Positions 5,364-7,864 of a DNA stretch of 7,864 nt are shown piece after piece. The notes below the pieces were generated by a model. It saw nothing but the letters and a program-made list of their open reading frames with translations. It was not told where the DNA came from and searched no databases. The translations under genes were made by a program, and so were the position numbers. Position 1 is the first letter of the stretch; every line of letters starts with the position of its first letter. Source of the DNA: Alphaproteobacteria bacterium (lineage in GTDB: Bacteria; Pseudomonadota; Alphaproteobacteria; RF32; CAG-239); the NCBI GenBank assembly GCA_017557925.1, contig JAFYWO010000002.1:1-7864 (forward strand), given 5' to 3'.

Positions 5364-7769
5364 ATGTATAAACTGTTTGTAAATTTGATAAGTTTAGGGC
5401 TTTTTGCCTTAATTTTATTGATTGCCGGTGTGTTCTTTTGGTTTAGAGTAAACGGGTTTGATATACCTGATTATTCTAAGTTGGCAACATACGAACCCCC
5501 TGTTACAACCCGTTTATACGCAGGTGATGGTCAGGTTATGATGGAGTATGCGGTTGAAAAACGTATTTTTGTGCCGGAATCTAAAATTCCTCCAAGAGTT
5601 AAACAAGCTTTTATTGCTGCAGAAGATAAACATTTTTATTCTCATCCCGGTATTGATTTTTTAGGCATTGCAAGAGCTATTCTTACAAACGTAAAGAATT
5701 ATGCTGAAGGTAAACGCTTTGTTGGAGCATCTACAATCACCCAGCAAGTGGCAAAAAACTTTTTATTAAGTTCCGAACGCTCTTTAACTAGAAAATTAAA
5801 AGAAGCAATTTTGGCTTATCGTATGAGTAAAGCTTATTCTAAAGAACACGTTTTGGAGCTTTATCTTAATGAAATCTATCTTGGCAACAGAGCTTTCGGT
5901 GTGGCTGCGGCAAGTCTTAATTATTTCAACAAGTCTTTAGATGAACTTGAATTAGAAGAAATTGCATATTTGGCGGCCCTACCTAAAGGTCCTAATAATT
6001 ATAATCCGACAAAACGTTATGATGCAGCAGTTGCTAGACGTAATTGGGTTATAGAACGTATGAAAGAAGATGGTTATGTAACCGATGAAGAAGCAAATAT
6101 TGCTAAATCTAAGCCATTAAAAGTTATTGAGAAGAGTTATGGTTATTTGAAAGATAGCGAATATTTCAGTGATGAAGTAAGAAGAGTTTTGGCTAAAAAC
6201 TTAGGAGAAGATGCAGTTTTTGAAGGCGGTTTAATGGTTAGAACAACCGTTGATCCGGAACTTCAGGCTTTAGCAACAAAGAGTTTTAAAAACGGTCTTA
6301 TCCAATATGACAGACGTCACGGATACAGAAATTTAGGACTAAAAATTGATTTAACCGGTAACTATAAAGAAGAATTAAAAAAAGTTGATTTACCTAAAGG
6401 TGCAATAGACAGTTGGAAAAAAAGCGTTGTATTAAATGTAAGCAATAATGAAGCCTTGGTTGAAAATATTGATGGTAAACAAGGAAAAATAAGCTTAAAA
6501 TCATTACTTTGGGCCGGAAAAACATTAAAAGACCAAAGAATAAGCAATGCACCTAAAAAAGTCAGTGATGTGTTGGAAAAAGGTGATGTAATTTATACAG
6601 AAGAAATAAAAGAAAGTATCTTTGAGTTACGTCAAGTGCCTGATGTTGAAGGTGCTATGATTGTTATGAGTCCTCATAACGGCAAAATTTTAGCAATGGT
6701 TGGCGGTTTTTCTTTTAATAAATCACAGTTTAACAGAGCAACACAAGCTTATCGTCAAACTGGTTCTACATTTAAGCCTTTTGTATATGCAGCAGCTCTT
6801 GAGTTGGGATACTCTCCTACCGATTTGATTTTGGATGCTCCTTTTGTACTTGACCAAGGTGTTGGGCTACCTTTGTGGAAACCATCAAATTATTCCAAAG
6901 GATTTTCAGGCTTAACAACTCTTCGTCAAGGAATAGAAAAATCAAAAAACTTAATGACTGTTCGCTTGGCTCAAGATATTGGTATGGATAAGGTTTCAGA
7001 AATAGCTAAAAGATTAGGCGTTATGGATAATTTGCCTCAACTTTTATCTATGTCTTTGGGAGCTGCAGATACAAGACTTATTGATATGGCTACGGCTTAT
7101 AGTGTTTTTGTTAACGGAGGTATGCGAGTTACTCCTTATTTGATTGAACAAATTCAAGACAGATACGGAAAGAGTCTATATAAAAACGCTGACAGTAAGT
7201 GTTTAGGATGTAAGGTAAATAATTTTGATGAAAAAGCAGAAGTTCCTACAATTGAAGATACAAGAGAAAGAGTTTTAGACGAATTGACAGCTTATCAAAT
7301 GGTGTCTATTATGCAGGGTGTTGCTGTTAGAGGAACTGGTGCAAGACTTGCTTCTTTGAATAAAAATTTAGCAGGAAAGACCGGCACAACCAATGAAAAT
7401 AAAGATGCTTGGTTTATGGGGTTTTCTCCTGATCTGGTGGTTGGTATTTATGTTGGATTTGATGAGCCCAGAACTTTAGGTAAAGTAGAAACAGGTGCTA
7501 ACGCTGCGTTGCCTATCTTTTATGACTTTATGAAGGAAGCGCTTAAAGATAAACCTAATCTTGAGTTTAGAGTACCTAAGGGGATAAAATTTGTCAGAGT
7601 TAATCCTAAAACAGGAAAACCGGCAAGTCTTGATGATGAGGTTGTAATTATTGAAGCCTTAAAACCTGATTTTGAATTTAATAATAATCAGCGTGTGATT
7701 GGTGATGATGGAACTCCAATGCTTGAAAGCAATGAAGATAATGATTTTGAGTTGGGTAATGAATATTAG
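5364..7769 (+). CDS. mrcA: Bifunctional class A penicillin-binding protein 1A (transglycosylase/transpeptidase)
   Basis: This inner-membrane, periplasm-facing enzyme polymerises lipid II into glycan strands and cross-links the stem peptides. The 801 residues are normal for alphaproteobacterial PBP1A. One membrane anchor spans about residues 6-27. The GT51 domain (about 50-230) has E87-D-K-H-F (catalytic Glu), G121-A-S-T-I-T-Q-Q-V-A-K-N132, R143-K-L-K-E147 and L-Y-L-N-E-I-Y-L-G. An OB-like linker follows (about 310-415). The transpeptidase domain (about 425-720) carries all three active-site motifs: S468-T-F-K471 (nucleophile Ser), S527-K-N529 and K672-T-G-T675. A C613-L-G-C616 pair before KTGT matches my memory of a CxxC insert common in alphaproteobacterial PBP1As and could form a disulfide. 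The tail after about 760 is acidic and Asn-rich. An AAGGA ribosome site lies 6 bp before the ATG. No motif is damaged, so it should be fully active and a beta-lactam target. Confidence 0.96.
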   Translation: MYKLFVNLISLGLFALILLIAGVFFWFRVNGFDIPDYSKLATYEPPVTTRLYAGDGQVMMEYAVEKRIFVPESKIPPRVKQAFIAAEDKHFYSHPGIDFLGIARAILTNVKNYAEGKRFVGASTITQQVAKNFLLSSERSLTRKLKEAILAYRMSKAYSKEHVLELYLNEIYLGNRAFGVAAASLNYFNKSLDELELEEIAYLAALPKGPNNYNPTKRYDAAVARRNWVIERMKEDGYVTDEEANIAKSKPLKVIEKSYGYLKDSEYFSDEVRRVLAKNLGEDAVFEGGLMVRTTVDPELQALATKSFKNGLIQYDRRHGYRNLGLKIDLTGNYKEELKKVDLPKGAIDSWKKSVVLNVSNNEALVENIDGKQGKISLKSLLWAGKTLKDQRISNAPKKVSDVLEKGDVIYTEEIKESIFELRQVPDVEGAMIVMSPHNGKILAMVGGFSFNKSQFNRATQAYRQTGSTFKPFVYAAALELGYSPTDLILDAPFVLDQGVGLPLWKPSNYSKGFSGLTTLRQGIEKSKNLMTVRLAQDIGMDKVSEIAKRLGVMDNLPQLLSMSLGAADTRLIDMATAYSVFVNGGMRVTPYLIEQIQDRYGKSLYKNADSKCLGCKVNNFDEKAEVPTIEDTRERVLDELTAYQMVSIMQGVAVRGTGARLASLNKNLAGKTGTTNENKDAWFMGFSPDLVVGIYVGFDEPRTLGKVETGANAALPIFYDFMKEALKDKPNLEFRVPKGIKFVRVNPKTGKPASLDDEVVIIEALKPDFEFNNNQRVIGDDGTPMLESNEDNDFELGNEY

Positions 7770-7770
7770 T

Positions 7771-7798
7771 TTGTTATATATTCAGCGCTTATTATAAA
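7771..7798 (+). promoter_or_regulatory. Candidate promoter for a gene beyond the right edge
   Basis: TTGTTA (7771-7776, 4 of 6) and TATAAA (7793-7798, 5 of 6) are 16 bp apart, directly after the PBP1A stop. Transcription would begin near 7805. An ATG at 7838 opens a frame with a hydrophobic start that continues past the window edge, but it has no clear ribosome site. I see no convincing terminator for PBP1A in the 95 bases left. Confidence 0.3.
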
Positions 7799-7864
7799 AT
7801 TATCTCTCTTTTTGGTAAACAAGCTGATTTATCGGGTATGAAGTTTTGTTTGCATATTTTTTTA

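Noticed and set aside
7816..7851. Weak inverted repeat (AAACAA ... TTGTTT) after PBP1A as a terminator
   Set aside because: The stem is about 6 A/T-rich pairs with a loop over 20 bases, too weak to call.
7838..7864. Possible start of a next gene (M-K-F-C-L-H-I-F-L...)
   Set aside because: Only nine codons are visible and there is no clear ribosome site, so it cannot be called.
1..7864. CRISPR arrays, tRNA/rRNA genes, transposons or phage attachment sites
   Set aside because: I saw no regularly spaced repeats, tRNA-like cloverleaf, transposase-like protein or terminal inverted repeats in the window.

Overview
The window is about 7.9 kb of AT-rich DNA (roughly one third G+C by eye), densely coding, with standard code and short intergenic gaps. 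The penicillin-binding protein at the right end closely matches the alphaproteobacterial PBP1A type: its start of the mature part, its glycosyltransferase motifs and a Cys-x-x-Cys insert before the KTGT motif. A low G+C alphaproteobacterium that also carries an [FeFe]-hydrogenase maturase suggests a fermentative, anaerobic, probably gut-associated lineage, such as the uncultured 'Azospirillum CAG' / RF32-like bacteria. The lineage is an inference from recalled protein families, not from a search.

Layout. Bases 1-224 (minus strand) hold the 5' part of a yqgE/algH gene. A 98-bp divergent intergenic region follows. From 323 to 4117 on the plus strand lie two genes 15 bp apart, probably an operon. 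The first is an 868-residue exported membrane protein with DsbD/ScsB architecture. The second is hydF, the GTPase scaffold for [FeFe]-hydrogenase H-cluster assembly. A hairpin at 4126-4144 serves as a shared terminator with a convergent minus-strand gene (4151-4759), a small two-helix membrane protein with a Lys-rich tail. Divergent from that is a 96-residue secreted, lysine-rich helical protein (4911-5201) with its own promoter and a strong terminator. The last gene, 5364-7769, is a full-length bifunctional class A penicillin-binding protein (PBP1A) behind a good sigma-70-type promoter. Bases 7770-7864 hold no complete gene but include a promoter-like sequence.

How the genes relate. The left half concerns envelope redox chemistry (the DsbD-like protein) and hydrogenase maturation (HydF). 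The right half concerns the envelope: a small membrane protein, a small periplasmic protein and peptidoglycan synthesis. Apart from the DsbD-like/hydF pair, the genes look like separate transcription units.

The most unusual item is the DsbD-like protein. It keeps the N-terminal-domain disulfide pair (C349/C355), the eight-helix membrane core and the C-terminal thioredoxin fold with its cis-proline. However, both transmembrane active-site cysteines are replaced (G513, S648), and the thioredoxin CxxC is replaced by S-I-K-Y (792-795). It cannot use the known DsbD electron relay, yet its reading frame is intact and it sits directly upstream of hydF. That combination is the best candidate here for an undescribed function.
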